Below are positions 16,142-25,832 of a DNA stretch of 64,000 nt, one piece after another. Source of the DNA: DASZFV01 sp035549075 (GTDB lineage: Bacteria; Myxococcota_A; Polyangia; Fen-1088); the NCBI GenBank assembly GCA_035549075.1, contig DASZRT010000042.1:15264-79263 (forward strand). Direction: 5' to 3'. The first letter of the stretch is position 1, and every line of letters starts with the position of its first letter. The notes under the pieces are model-generated. The model ran no database searches. It had not been told where the DNA came from and saw nothing but the letters and a program-made list of their open reading frames with translations. Both the position numbers and the translations under genes were made by a program.

Positions 16142-17787
16142 CGCGCGCGGCTGCCCTCACGCTCGCGGCGATCGCGGCGCTCGCGACCCGGGAAGCCTCG
16201 GCGGCAACCCGCACCTACGTCGTCGCCATCGGGAACGACGAGCGGCCCGTCGAGTCGGCCAACGACGACGTCTCCTCTCTGCAGTACGCCGACGACGACG
16301 CCGCGGCGATCGTCTCGTTCTGGCGCGAGCTCGGCGCGACGACCGAGCTCCTCACCGTGCTCGACGCCGCCTCGCAGCGCCGTTTCCCATCGCTCGCCGA
16401 GGTCGCCCAGCCGCCGACGCTCGCGCGTCTACGTGCCGTCGTCTCGACGCTCGGCGCGCGCTTCGAGGCCGATCGGCGCGCCGGTGACGAGCCGTCGCTC
16501 GTCTTCTTTTACAGCGGACACGGCTCGGCCGGGACAGGCCAAGAACCGTCGCTCGCGATGCTCGACGGCGGGCTCACGCGCAAGATCCTCTACGACGAGA
16601 TCCTCGCGGTTCTCCCCGCGCGCTACGTCCATCTCATCATCGACGCGTGTCACGCCGAGGCGATCGTTCGGCCGCGCGACGCGCAGGCCGAGGTCGTTCC
16701 CGTCGACGAGGCCGATCTCGCGGCGTACGCCGCCCGAAACACGCTGCGTCGGTTCCCCCAGGTCGGCGCCGTCATGGCGACTTCGGCCGTCGCCGAGGCG
16801 CACGAGTGGGACGAGTACCAGCGCGGCGTCTTCACGTTCCAGGTCTTGTCGGCTCTCCGCGGCGCCGCCGACGTCAACGGCGACGGCGCGATCGAGTACA
16901 GCGAGCTGTCGGCGTTCCTGGGCTCGGCCAACGCCAGCGTCGTCGATCCTCGCGCCAAGCTCGCCGTCATCGTCCGCCCTCCAGATCTCAACAGACACGC
17001 CGCGATCGCCGATCTGTCGGGCGCGCGCGGGCGCGCGGCGATCCTCACGGGCATCGGGCCGGAGGTCGGGCGGTTCTTCGTCGAGGACGAGCGCGGCAAC
17101 CGGCTGGGCGAGATTCGCGCCGAGGCGGGCTACCGCTACGAGCTGCTGTTGCCGAGCGGCGAGCGTTTGTACATGCGCGCGCCGACGAGCGAGGGCTCGT
17201 TCGAGGCGACGCCCGGGACCCGCGTGGCCGTCGGCTCGGTCGTGCTCGCGCCGCGCGCGACCCGCTCGCGTGGGGCCGTCGAGAGTTCGCTGCGGCGAGG
17301 CCTCTTTGCGACGCCGTTTGGCCCGGCCTACTACCGAGGCTTCGTCGACGCCCGCGCCGACCTGCCTTCCGTCGATCTGTCGCGGAGCGCGCCGCTCGAA
17401 GCCGGACCGGATCTGACGCCGCAGCCGAGCACGCGCGCGGCCGCGCGGTGGAGCGCTCTCGCGCTCGCGCTCGTCGGCGCCGCCGGCCTCGCGGTGGGTA
17501 CGGCCTACGGCCTCGAGGTCATGTCGAAGAACGACGACATCGATTCGACGTGCGTGACGGGCACGACATGCTCGTCGACCGATCGCGCGCGCTACGACAA
17601 GGACATCGCCGACGCGAAGACGGCGCGGAAACTGTCGATCGTCGGCTTCGCGGCGGGCAGCGCGGCGCTCGTCGCCGGCGGAGCGTTGTTCTGGTGGGCG
17701 CGGCCGCGCGCGTCCGACGGTGGCCTGTCGCTGGGGGCCACGGTGGGCCCGGCGACGCTGGGCGCGACGATGGGAGGCACGTGGTGA
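16138..17787 (+). CDS. Secreted caspase-like peptidase (C14) with EF-hand loop and C-terminal membrane helices
   Basis: A 549-residue protein. A signal peptide (residues 1-23, cleavage near EASA-A) precedes a caspase fold: strand TYVVAIGN, catalytic histidine H128 in FFYSGHGS and catalytic cysteine C171 in LIIDACHAE. A canonical calcium-binding EF-hand loop, DVNGDGAIEYSE at residues 245-256, follows, with helices on both sides. A beta-rich region (about 300-370) leads to two hydrophobic helices near 440-465 and 500-522, so the protease probably sits on the outer face of the inner membrane. Bacterial C14 relatives include calcium-dependent metacaspases, with specificity for basic residues. It overlaps its neighbours by GTGA and TGATG, so the sigma-linked cluster is translated as a unit. 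Confidence 0.85.
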   Translation: MTRAAALTLAAIAALATREASAATRTYVVAIGNDERPVESANDDVSSLQYADDDAAAIVSFWRELGATTELLTVLDAASQRRFPSLAEVAQPPTLARLRAVVSTLGARFEADRRAGDEPSLVFFYSGHGSAGTGQEPSLAMLDGGLTRKILYDEILAVLPARYVHLIIDACHAEAIVRPRDAQAEVVPVDEADLAAYAARNTLRRFPQVGAVMATSAVAEAHEWDEYQRGVFTFQVLSALRGAADVNGDGAIEYSELSAFLGSANASVVDPRAKLAVIVRPPDLNRHAAIADLSGARGRAAILTGIGPEVGRFFVEDERGNRLGEIRAEAGYRYELLLPSGERLYMRAPTSEGSFEATPGTRVAVGSVVLAPRATRSRGAVESSLRRGLFATPFGPAYYRGFVDARADLPSVDLSRSAPLEAGPDLTPQPSTRAAARWSALALALVGAAGLAVGTAYGLEVMSKNDDIDSTCVTGTTCSSTDRARYDKDIADAKTARKLSIVGFAAGSAALVAGGALFWWARPRASDGGLSLGATVGPATLGATMGGTW

Positions 17788-20042
17788 TGCCGACGACGAG
17801 ACGACCTCTGATGACGTCGACGGAGGCGCTCTGCCTCATGCTCTCGCTCTTCGGCGCCGTCGGATGCTCGATTCACGGGCACGACCTCACCGGCACGGGC
17901 GGCAACGGCGGCACAGGAGGCAACCCGACCGGAGGCCGCGGCGGCCAAGCCGGAAGCTCGGACCAACCGGACGGAGCGGCGGACGGTGGCGCGAGCGGAG
18001 GATCGGGTGGCGGGGACGCCGCCGCAGGTGCGGGAGGCGGCGCCGCAGGAACGGATAGCGGGGCCGGCACCGGCGGCGGGGCGGGTGGAACGGACGGCGG
18101 TGTAGACGGAGCGGCGGGCACGGGAGGCACGAGCTCGATCCCAGACGGCGGCGCCGGCACGGGCGGTGCCGTCTCGCCCTGCAACTCGGTCATCGGTTGG
18201 GGAGATTCGCCCAGCGCGCTCCTCGCTCCGAAGGGAGACGTCGTCGCGCTCTATGCAACCGGTCGTCCGCCCGAGCTTCACCACTGGACGGACGACGCGA
18301 CGCTGCCGCTCGCCGAAAATCACGACGGTGCATCTGCCGCGGCGTTCTCGTCCGACGGCACGTTGTTCGCGGCGTCGACGCCCGTCGAGCTGGACGTCTG
18401 GCGGGTCTCCGACGGCACGCTCGTCCACCAGATTCCGGCGCTCGCGAACGCGCGCACGCTCAGCCTCTCGAACGCGGGCGACGTCATCGCGGCTGTGCTC
18501 GGCCCCCCCGGGAGTCACCTCGTCGACGTCGGCGTCGTCTGGCGATCGGTGGACGCCGCCAACGTCCGCACGGTGAGCCCGGTCGATCACCCTGGGGTTG
18601 GGCCGATGCATTTTGCCCGCCTCGAGATCGCGGACTTCGCCGTTTCGCCGGACGCTTCGCGCGTCGCCATGAAGTACACCGACCTCGACTCGCTCTCGCA
18701 GCCGTTCGGGTTCACCGACGAATGGAAAGCGTCGGACGGAAGCCTCGTTTGGAGCGATTTCCTCGGCGCTACCGTCTACGGAGAAGGCCGGCTCTCGTTC
18801 TCACCCGACGGCACGCACCTCGTCGGTGATGGCACGTTGGCCCAGGGCGGAACGGTCATCCTCGACGCGAGCACGGGGACACAGGTCGGCAGTGTGATCT
18901 CCAACTTGTTCCTCGTGTCATCGATCTCCGACGATGGAAAAGTGCTCGTTGGCTACGGCAGCGACCAGAAACACCCCATGCTTTACGACACGTCCACGGG
19001 GTTGAGCGTGCAACCGATCCTCCATGCCGGCGAAGTGGTGGTTGGCGTCGGCGTGGGTGCGAGCCCCAGCCACAAGTCCCGCGTCGTCACCAAGGCCGTT
19101 CAGAATCACGCCTTCCTCTATTACGAAGACGACGCCTCCGTGGGCCAACACGCCGCAAAGTCCTTCGACGTCGGCGGGCCCGTGATCTCCGCCGACGGTC
19201 AACTCGTCGCCGGCATCGAGGCTGGTATCACGGACGCCTGGCCGAACCTTTGGAATCCGGCCTCGGACGCCGTCGTCCAGACCTGGCCGACGACGTCCGC
19301 GCGCGGGGTCGCCCTCTCGCCCGACGCGTCGATGCTCTACGGCACCAGCGGCGGGACGTTCTTCGCGTTGATGCTCAACGGGCAAACGGGTGGCTACACC
19401 ATCGACGCCGCCGGAACCGATCGGGTGGGCACGCCCGTCGTCTCGCCGTCGGGCGCGCTCGTCGCCCTGCCCGGCCCCACGTCGGCGGCTCAGCTGAGAC
19501 GCGCCTCGGACGGTATGCTCGTGACGACGCTCCGGGGTCACACCGACGCCGTCGAGGTCGCCGCGTTCTCCGCCGACGGCAAGAAGGTCGCCACCGGCAG
19601 CGACGACGCCACCGTGCGCATCTGGGACGTCTCCGCGGGAACCGCCGTCGGCTCACCCCTCGCGATGTCCGCCGCGGTGCTCGCGGTGGCCTTCACGCCC
19701 GACGGAACCGGCCTCGTGAGCGGCGACATTCACGGCAACCTGCAACTGTGGGATCTCTCCGCGGGGACGGTGAAAACGATGACCAACACCGGAACCGACA
19801 TTTTCGGCGTCGCGATCTCGCCCGACGGAGCCACCGTATACGTCGCTCAGAACGGCAACGGTTCGACCACGCCGGCAACCCCGAGCCGCGTCGCCCGGTA
19901 TCACTTGCCCGATTGGGCGCCGCTGTCGCCCGTCCGTCTCTATTCGTCCACGAGCTTCTCGGTCGCCATCAGCCTCTCGAAGGACGGCTCACGCCTCGCG
20001 AGCGCGGGCGACGGTGTCATCCGCGTGGATTGCCTGCCCTGA
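17787..20042 (+). CDS. Lipoprotein with Gly-rich linker and WD40 beta-propeller
   Basis: A 751-residue protein with the lipobox AVGC (C27). A low-complexity linker of about 100 residues (Gly, Thr, Ala, Asp; repeats such as TGGNGGTGG) tethers the domain. WD40-type blades follow; the clearest are at the C-terminal end, with GHTDAVEVAAFSADGKKV, SDDATVRIWDV and HGNLQLWDL, and degenerate copies (SPDASRVAMKY, SFSPDGTHLVGDG) lie before them. WD40 propellers bind other proteins, so it may present a partner for the caspase encoded just upstream. The ATG overlaps the caspase stop (TGATG); a second in-frame ATG at 17811 immediately before the signal is also possible. Start position uncertain by eight codons. 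Confidence 0.82.
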   Translation: MPTTRRPLMTSTEALCLMLSLFGAVGCSIHGHDLTGTGGNGGTGGNPTGGRGGQAGSSDQPDGAADGGASGGSGGGDAAAGAGGGAAGTDSGAGTGGGAGGTDGGVDGAAGTGGTSSIPDGGAGTGGAVSPCNSVIGWGDSPSALLAPKGDVVALYATGRPPELHHWTDDATLPLAENHDGASAAAFSSDGTLFAASTPVELDVWRVSDGTLVHQIPALANARTLSLSNAGDVIAAVLGPPGSHLVDVGVVWRSVDAANVRTVSPVDHPGVGPMHFARLEIADFAVSPDASRVAMKYTDLDSLSQPFGFTDEWKASDGSLVWSDFLGATVYGEGRLSFSPDGTHLVGDGTLAQGGTVILDASTGTQVGSVISNLFLVSSISDDGKVLVGYGSDQKHPMLYDTSTGLSVQPILHAGEVVVGVGVGASPSHKSRVVTKAVQNHAFLYYEDDASVGQHAAKSFDVGGPVISADGQLVAGIEAGITDAWPNLWNPASDAVVQTWPTTSARGVALSPDASMLYGTSGGTFFALMLNGQTGGYTIDAAGTDRVGTPVVSPSGALVALPGPTSAAQLRRASDGMLVTTLRGHTDAVEVAAFSADGKKVATGSDDATVRIWDVSAGTAVGSPLAMSAAVLAVAFTPDGTGLVSGDIHGNLQLWDLSAGTVKTMTNTGTDIFGVAISPDGATVYVAQNGNGSTTPATPSRVARYHLPDWAPLSPVRLYSSTSFSVAISLSKDGSRLASAGDGVIRVDCLP

Positions 20043-20091
20043 CGAAACACGAGACCTGCCTGGAGACAAACGCTCGATCGTCCATCTGCGG

Positions 20092-21078
20092 GTGAACCGC
20101 GCTCACTTCGTGTTGACTCTTTGGGTCGTGGGTTCGGTGGGATGCGGAAGCGGGACCTCGCAACGTCCCGCGACGGCGGATGGCGACGCGGACGCGGCGG
20201 CTGATGATTCAGGAGGCAGCGGCGGCACGTCGGACGCCGTCGCCGACGCGAGCGCGAACGGCGGCGCGAACGCGGCTGGGAGCGACGGCGGCGACGCCGC
20301 GCCCTCTGATGTCGCGCTGGATTCCGCAGGTGATGCTGGCGACGACGCCGCGGACGTCTCGCCTGGTCCGTGCGGGCACGCCTTCTGCGAAGACTTCGAG
20401 CTCGGCCAGATCGATCCGACGAAGTGGCGCGCGCCGGCCATCGGCACGGCGACGATGACCGTGCAGACGAAGATCGTCGCGCACGGAACCTACGCCGTTC
20501 AATTCCACGGCGACGCCAACCCCGCGTCCGCCGACTACGTCTACCTCATCACGAAGGCCGCGCCGGCCGCGCTGCAGAAGCACAGCTTCGGCCGCGCCTA
20601 CTTTTACCTGTCGCCCCAGCGCAACGACATCGACATGGGCCTCGTCTTCGCCGGCACCGCGGGCTTCCCCAAGCCCACATACATGTCGATCGCCAACCAC
20701 GGCACCGGCTGGCAGCTCGGCTTCATCAAGCTCTCAGGCGCGCCCGGCGGCGAGACCCAGACCTACCCGCCCGGCGACATCCCCGTCGCGAAGTGGCTCT
20801 GCCTCGAATGGGAGGTGAACGACGAACCCGACGAGATTAACGTCTGGGGCGACGGCAAACCGATCGGCACGCTGAGCAAAGACAGCAAGGTCGGCTTCTG
20901 CAGCGGCGGCTGCTCCCAACCCGTCTCGCTCTACGACAACAAAACCAGCAACCTCATCGGCGCCTTCACCGACTTCGGCTTCGGCTTCTACGACTGGCAC
21001 CCGACCGGCCGCCCGGCGTTCGACGTCTACTACGACGACATCGTCCTGGACGTGGACCGCGTGGGTTGCTTGCCGTAA
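20092..21078 (+). CDS. Lipoprotein with concanavalin-like (polysaccharide-binding) domain
   Basis: A 328-residue protein with the signal AHFVLTLWVVGSVGC (lipobox cysteine C18), an Asp/Ala/Gly/Ser-rich spacer of about 80 residues, then a beta-sandwich-like domain. FCEDFELGQIDPTKW, HGTYAVQFHGDANP, FGRAYFYLSPQ, WLCLEWEVNDEPDEINVWGDG and FDVYYDDIVLDVDRVGC read like the glycan-binding laminin-G or polysaccharide-lyase-like domains of myxobacterial lipoproteins. No catalytic residues are certain. The start is GTG in frame after the WD40 stop; a longer frame back to 20014 overlaps the WD40 gene and lacks a signal at its N-terminus. A 49-base gap separates it from that gene. Confidence 0.72.
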   Translation: MNRAHFVLTLWVVGSVGCGSGTSQRPATADGDADAAADDSGGSGGTSDAVADASANGGANAAGSDGGDAAPSDVALDSAGDAGDDAADVSPGPCGHAFCEDFELGQIDPTKWRAPAIGTATMTVQTKIVAHGTYAVQFHGDANPASADYVYLITKAAPAALQKHSFGRAYFYLSPQRNDIDMGLVFAGTAGFPKPTYMSIANHGTGWQLGFIKLSGAPGGETQTYPPGDIPVAKWLCLEWEVNDEPDEINVWGDGKPIGTLSKDSKVGFCSGGCSQPVSLYDNKTSNLIGAFTDFGFGFYDWHPTGRPAFDVYYDDIVLDVDRVGCLP

Positions 21079-21084
21079 CGGGGA

Positions 21085-21279
21085 TCAGCCCACGCGGATC
21101 AGCACCTCGTAACGCGTCACGATGAGCGCCGCGAGGAACGCGCTCGACCCAATCAAGAAGATGGTTCGGCGGCCAGACTGGCGCTTCAACTCCCGTTCGA
21201 AAGGGTCGCGTCCGCGCGCACGCCGGCGCGCGCTCGCCGCCTCGTAGCACCGGTCCCATTCGTCGCTCGTCGGCACCAC
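21085..21279 (-). CDS. Small membrane protein with one C-terminal helix
   Basis: A 64-residue protein, GTG start at 21277-21279 with GGAAGG upstream at good distance on its strand. A charged N-terminal half (DEWDRCYEAASARRRARGRDP) is followed by one hydrophobic helix (TIFLIGSSAFLAALIV) near the C-terminus, with RTRYEV-like residues after it. It lies convergent to the preceding lipoprotein, and a much longer frame upstream overlaps the tRNA-Lys gene and is not believable. Function unknown; the real existence of this gene is supported by the codon pattern and ribosome site only. Confidence 0.5.
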   Translation of the reverse strand: MVPTSDEWDRCYEAASARRRARGRDPFERELKRQSGRRTIFLIGSSAFLAALIVTRYEVLIRVG

Positions 21280-21360
21280 GCTCGTCCTTCCAGCCCGCGC
21301 GAAGATCTCTCGGAGAGAAAGTACGAATCCTTGAGAGAACGCCCATCTGTTGAGTGGGCG

Positions 21361-21429
21361 AGCGCAGCGTGGCTTCGCCACGCGGAGCGAGGGGGGCCGG
21401 GGTTCGCGAGCGACAGCGAGCCGGACCCC
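21361..21429. repeat. Two inverted repeats downstream of the tRNA genes
   Basis: GCGTGGC at 21367-21373 pairs exactly with GCCACGC at 21377-21383 around TTC. A second, imperfect dyad has CGGGGT at about 21398-21404 and ACCCCG at 21424-21429 with TCGC/GCGA inside it. They lie just past the 3' side of the tRNA pair on the minus strand. They may be transcription-termination or processing hairpins, or a dispersed repeat; there is no clear U-tract. Confidence 0.45.
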
Positions 21430-21438
21430 GTCAAATTG

Positions 21439-21511
21439 TGGGCGTGGAAAGAATCGAACTTTCAACAAACGGATTAAGAGTCCGCTGCTCTGCCAATTGA
21501 GCTACACGCCC
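21439..21511 (-). tRNA. tRNA-Lys (anticodon CTT)
   Basis: A 73-base cloverleaf reading on the minus strand. The acceptor stem is GGGCGTG with CACGCCC and discriminator A; the D-arm is GCTC/GAGC with an eight-base loop; the anticodon arm is GCGGA-CTCTTAA-TCCGT with anticodon CTT at plus-strand 21476-21478; the T-arm is GAAAG-TTCGATT-CTTTC. CCA is not encoded (the next bases are CAA). A second tRNA is 45 bases upstream on the same strand, so the two are probably one transcript. Confidence 0.95.
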
Positions 21512-21556
21512 GAGGTATTCAGTTTTCAGTCCGGAGACCCATCCGCTTGCCAGTCG

Positions 21557-21630
21557 TGCGCTCGAGGTGAGTCGAACACCTAACCCTCGGCTTCGAAGGC
21601 CGATGCTCTATCCAGTTGAGCTACGAGCGC
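21557..21630 (-). tRNA. tRNA-Arg (anticodon TCG)
   Basis: A 74-base cloverleaf on the minus strand. The acceptor stem is GCGCTCG/CGAGCGC with discriminator A; the D-arm GCTC/GAGC has a nine-base loop with one insert; the anticodon arm is TCGGC-CTTCGAA-GCCGA with anticodon TCG (plus-strand 21594-21596), which reads CGA; the T-loop is TTCGACT. CCA is not encoded. First of the tandem pair. Confidence 0.93.
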
Positions 21631-21674
21631 ATGGATTCAAGGGAGCGAGATATTGTTCAGCCGACCCCTCGCTG

Positions 21675-22253
21675 TCAAGGCTTCTCGGGGGGGGCCGCGG
21701 TGGTCGCTTTAGGCTTCGGCGGCTTCGGCACGAACGCGGGGTGCAGCTCGTGGAAGATGCGGTCTTTCGCGAGGTAGGGCTGGTTCTTCATGTCGACGCC
21801 GGCGACGCTGCCGAGCGCCGATTTCAGCAGCGCGAGGCGCGCCTGCACGGCCGGCCCACACGGCGGCGTGCCCGCGGGCGCGGTGCCGGCCTCGCACAGC
21901 TCGCTGGCGCGCTTCGCGGCCTCGAACGCGGGGTCGGGGTCGAAGCGGTCGGCGTAGGCGATCGCGCGCACGTGGTGCAGGCGGTAGTCGTCCGGCCGCT
22001 CGTGCAGCGCGGGGCCGATCGTCGCGAGCGCCCAATCCGGCCGGTGGCCGTCGAGGTAGAGGTTCGCGAGCTCGAGCGCGGGCTCGACGGCGGCCGGCTT
22101 GCCGACCAGCACGGACTGCAGCTCGGCGGCGCGCTCCTGCAGCTCGGGGCCAAGGGCCAGCGCGGGCTTCACCGTGGCGTCGGGCCGGGGCATGAGGATG
22201 ACCGTCGCCAGCAGCAACAAGACGATCAGGTCGAGGATCTGCGTGACGCGCAT
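21675..22253 (-). CDS. Membrane-anchored protein with TPR-like helical repeats
   Basis: A 192-residue protein. One N-terminal hydrophobic helix (ILDLIVLLLLATVILM, residues 6-21) without a lipobox anchors an outer domain rich in helices. ELANLYLDGHRPDWALATIGPALHERPDDYRLHHVRA resembles a tetratricopeptide-like repeat. Two cysteines (SELCEAG, TPPCGP) may form a disulfide. The C-terminus is Pro/Lys/Ala-rich. The start ATG at 22251-22253 lies eight bases past the stop of the MacB-type permease gene, so it is the last gene of that operon; the link may be functional, such as an accessory to the efflux pump, but this is inferred. Confidence 0.65.
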   Translation of the reverse strand: MRVTQILDLIVLLLLATVILMPRPDATVKPALALGPELQERAAELQSVLVGKPAAVEPALELANLYLDGHRPDWALATIGPALHERPDDYRLHHVRAIAYADRFDPDPAFEAAKRASELCEAGTAPAGTPPCGPAVQARLALLKSALGSVAGVDMKNQPYLAKDRIFHELHPAFVPKPPKPKATTAAPPEKP

Positions 22254-22261
22254 ACGGGCTT

Positions 22262-23496
<1,235 letters not shown>

Positions 23497-23500
<4 letters not shown>

Positions 23501-24201
23501 GTCCTGGCCCCCCGCGGCTTGTTCTTCTCGTCGGACTCGATGTGGCCGTCCTTGAAGACGATGATGCGCCTCGAGTACGCGGCGATGTCAGGCTCGTGCG
23601 TCACGAGGACGATCGTGATGGCGCGCTCGGCGTTGAGGCGCGTGAGGATGCCCATGATCTCGTCGCTCGTCGTCGAGTCGAGGTTGCCCGTCGGCTCGTC
23701 GGCGAGCAGCAGCGGCGGCTCGCCGACCAACGCGCGCGCGATGGCGACGCGCTGTTGCTGGCCACCCGACAGCTGGTTCGGCATGTGGTCGGCGCGCTGC
23801 GCGAGCCCGACGATGCCCAGCGCCGCCGCCGCGCGCGCCGCGCGCTCCTTCGCCGGCACGCCCGCGTAGGTCAGCGGCAGCTCGACGTTGTCCTGCGCCG
23901 TCGTGCGCGCCAGCAAGTTGAAGCCCTGGAACACGAACCCGATCTTGCCGTTGCGGATCGCCGCGCGCTCGTCGCGATCCAGGGTCGACACGTCGACGCC
24001 GTCCAACCGATAGACGCCCGTCGTCGGGCGATCGAGGCAGCCCACCATGTTCATGAAGGTCGACTTGCCCGAGCCCGACGAGCCCATGACGGCGACGAAC
24101 TCGCCGCGCTCGACCTCGAGGCTCACGCCGCGCAGCGCGCGCACGACGACGTCACCCATGACGTAGTCCTTCGTGAGCTCTTCGACCTCGATGAGCGCCA
24201 C
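23497..24201 (-). CDS. MacB/LolD-like ABC transporter ATPase
   Basis: A 234-residue ATPase that energises the adjacent FtsX-type permease. Walker A is GSSGSGKST (residues 40-48), the Q-loop lies in VFQGFN, the signature is LSGGQQQR, Walker B is LLLADEPTGNLD and the switch histidine is in VTHEPD. These match the LolD/MacB/FtsE subfamily. The GTG start at 24199-24201 lies ten bases past the stop of the fusion-protein gene; a longer upstream frame overlaps that gene. The three genes are read fusion protein, ATPase, permease. Confidence 0.93.
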
Positions 24202-24211
24202 GTCGCCTCGC

Positions 24212-25558
24212 CTAGAACATGCGAGGGCCGCCGGGGCGCCGGTTCTGGCCGCCGGGCGCGCCGCCCGACGGCGGGCCACCCGCGCCGCCGCCGATCGCCT
24301 CGATGACGACCTCGTCGCCCTCTTGCAAATGGCCTTGGACGATCTCGGTGAACTCGTCGTCGGCGATGCCAGGACGGAAGCGCACGGCGTTGACCTTCGA
24401 GCCGTTGGCTTCGTAGACCTTCGCCCACCGCGTGCCGGCGCCCTTCGAATCGCCGCCGCCGCCCGGACCGCCCGCGCCACGCTGACGACCGCCGCCACTC
24501 GCGCCGGGACCACCAAACGGCGCGCCGCCGTCGGGACGGTTGTTCGACGCCACCTCGATGAGATCGGGCGTCGGGCGAAAGCGCAGCGCCGAGTTCGGGA
24601 TGCGCAGCACGTTCTCGTGCTTCTGCGAGACGGCGCGCACCGACGCCGTCATGCCCGGCCGCAGCCGGCCGTCGGGGTTCTCGACGCGCAGCACGGCGTC
24701 GTACGTGACGACGTTCTGCGTGACCGTCGGCTGCGAGCGGATCTGGAAGATCGTCCCGTGGAACGTCTCGCCCGGGTACGCGTCGACCGTGAAGACCGCC
24801 TCTTGCTGCTCGTGCAGCTTGCCGACGTCGGCCTCGTCGATGGCGGCGTGCACCTCCATGCGTGAGAGATCCTGTGCGATCGTGAACAGCACGGGCGCCT
24901 GCATCGACGCCGCGACCGTCTGCCCGACGTCGACCGAGCGCTGCAGCACCGTGCCCGAGATGGGCGCGCGGATCGTCGTGTGCTCGAGGTCGACGCGCGC
25001 GACGCTGGCGTTGGCGCGCGACTGGCCGACCTGCGCGTCGGCCGACGCCTTGTCGGCGACGGCCTGGTCGTACTTCGACTGCGCGGCGTCGAGGTCGGCG
25101 GCGCCGATGACTTTCTTGTCGGCCAGGGGCTTGGCGCGGTCGAGCTCGACCTTCGCTTCGCGCACGGCGACGTCGGCGTGAACCAGCGAGGCCTCGGCCG
25201 ACTTCAGCGCCGCCTCGGCCTGCGCGAGGTTCGCCTTGAACCGCGTCGGATCGATCTGCGCGATGATCTGGCCCTCGGTGACCTTGCTGTTGAAGTCGGC
25301 CCCCAGCTTCGCGATGATCCCCGAGACCTGCGAGCCGACCTGCACCGTGACGACGGCGTTCAACGAGCCGGTCGCCGTCACGGTCGCCTCGACCGAGCCG
25401 CGGTCGACCTTCGCCGTCCGGAAGGTCACGACGACGGGCGCGTTGGCGCGCCGCCATAGCCAGACGCCTCCCACGACCACGACCAGCGCGACGACGAGAA
25501 TCGTCCCCGTCGAGCGTCCCTTTCGCTTGGTCGCGCCAGCCATGCGCCGCGGAAACAT
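24212..25558 (-). CDS. macA: Periplasmic membrane fusion protein of an efflux pump (MacA/RND-like)
   Basis: An HlyD/AcrA-type adaptor of about 448 residues. After a basic N-terminus a signal anchor (TGTILVVALVVVVGGVWLW) is followed by the barrel-hybrid parts (VTATGSLNAVVTVQVGSQ, IRAPISGTVLQRSVDVGQTV), a coiled-coil hairpin (AEAALKSAEASLVHADVAV and beyond) and a beta-barrel (MEVHAAIDEADVGKL). Near residue 340 it has a Gly-rich insert and a Gly/Pro-rich C-terminus, unusual for the family. The start is uncertain: ATG at 25558 or 25543, both with weak ribosome sites. First gene of the efflux operon. Confidence 0.9.
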   Translation of the reverse strand: MFPRRMAGATKRKGRSTGTILVVALVVVVGGVWLWRRANAPVVVTFRTAKVDRGSVEATVTATGSLNAVVTVQVGSQVSGIIAKLGADFNSKVTEGQIIAQIDPTRFKANLAQAEAALKSAEASLVHADVAVREAKVELDRAKPLADKKVIGAADLDAAQSKYDQAVADKASADAQVGQSRANASVARVDLEHTTIRAPISGTVLQRSVDVGQTVAASMQAPVLFTIAQDLSRMEVHAAIDEADVGKLHEQQEAVFTVDAYPGETFHGTIFQIRSQPTVTQNVVTYDAVLRVENPDGRLRPGMTASVRAVSQKHENVLRIPNSALRFRPTPDLIEVASNNRPDGGAPFGGPGASGGGRQRGAGGPGGGGDSKGAGTRWAKVYEANGSKVNAVRFRPGIADDEFTEIVQGHLQEGDEVVIEAIGGGAGGPPSGGAPGGQNRRPGGPRMF

Positions 25559-25707
25559 ACCAGAAGCGAAACAAATTTCATGACTTCGGGCCCTTAAGGC
25601 GGCGCGGCCGCCGTGATCGGGGCCAAACACCACGTCCCGGGGCAAAACGCCACGCCCCCTGCCGGCACTTTCTTCGGAAACCGAAAGGAAACGGCCTTGA
25701 AACGCTG

Positions 25708-25723
25708 TGGCACTGCCCGTGCT
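25708..25723 (+). promoter_or_regulatory. Sigma-54 type promoter upstream of the exbB operon
   Basis: TGGCAC (-24 box), five bases, then GTGCT (-12 box). It matches the consensus TGGCAC-N5-TTGCW in 10 of 11 defined positions, including the invariant GG and GC with correct spacing. It lies 109 bases before the first exbB start, with an AT-rich TTTAA just after. A 5-base dyad (TTCGG/CCGAA, 25673-25685) upstream could be an activator site. Sigma-54 promoters are common in Myxococcota. Confidence 0.65.
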
Positions 25724-25832
25724 TTAACCGCGCGCACAGTTCCACGAGTGGGGCGCAACGGGACAACCCCCAGTCCACCCCCACGGCGCGAGACCGACTG
25801 ACCGATCGCTGACCGACCGAAGGAGGAGCCGG

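Noticed and set aside
17880..18180. Repetitive GGC/ACG-rich stretch as a CRISPR-like or satellite repeat
   Set aside because: It is read in frame as the Gly/Thr/Ala linker of a lipoprotein and has no regular spacing.
21280..21468. Extension of the small membrane-protein gene upstream to 21468
   Set aside because: It would run through the hairpin region and into the tRNA-Lys gene; the GTG at 21279 has a good ribosome site.
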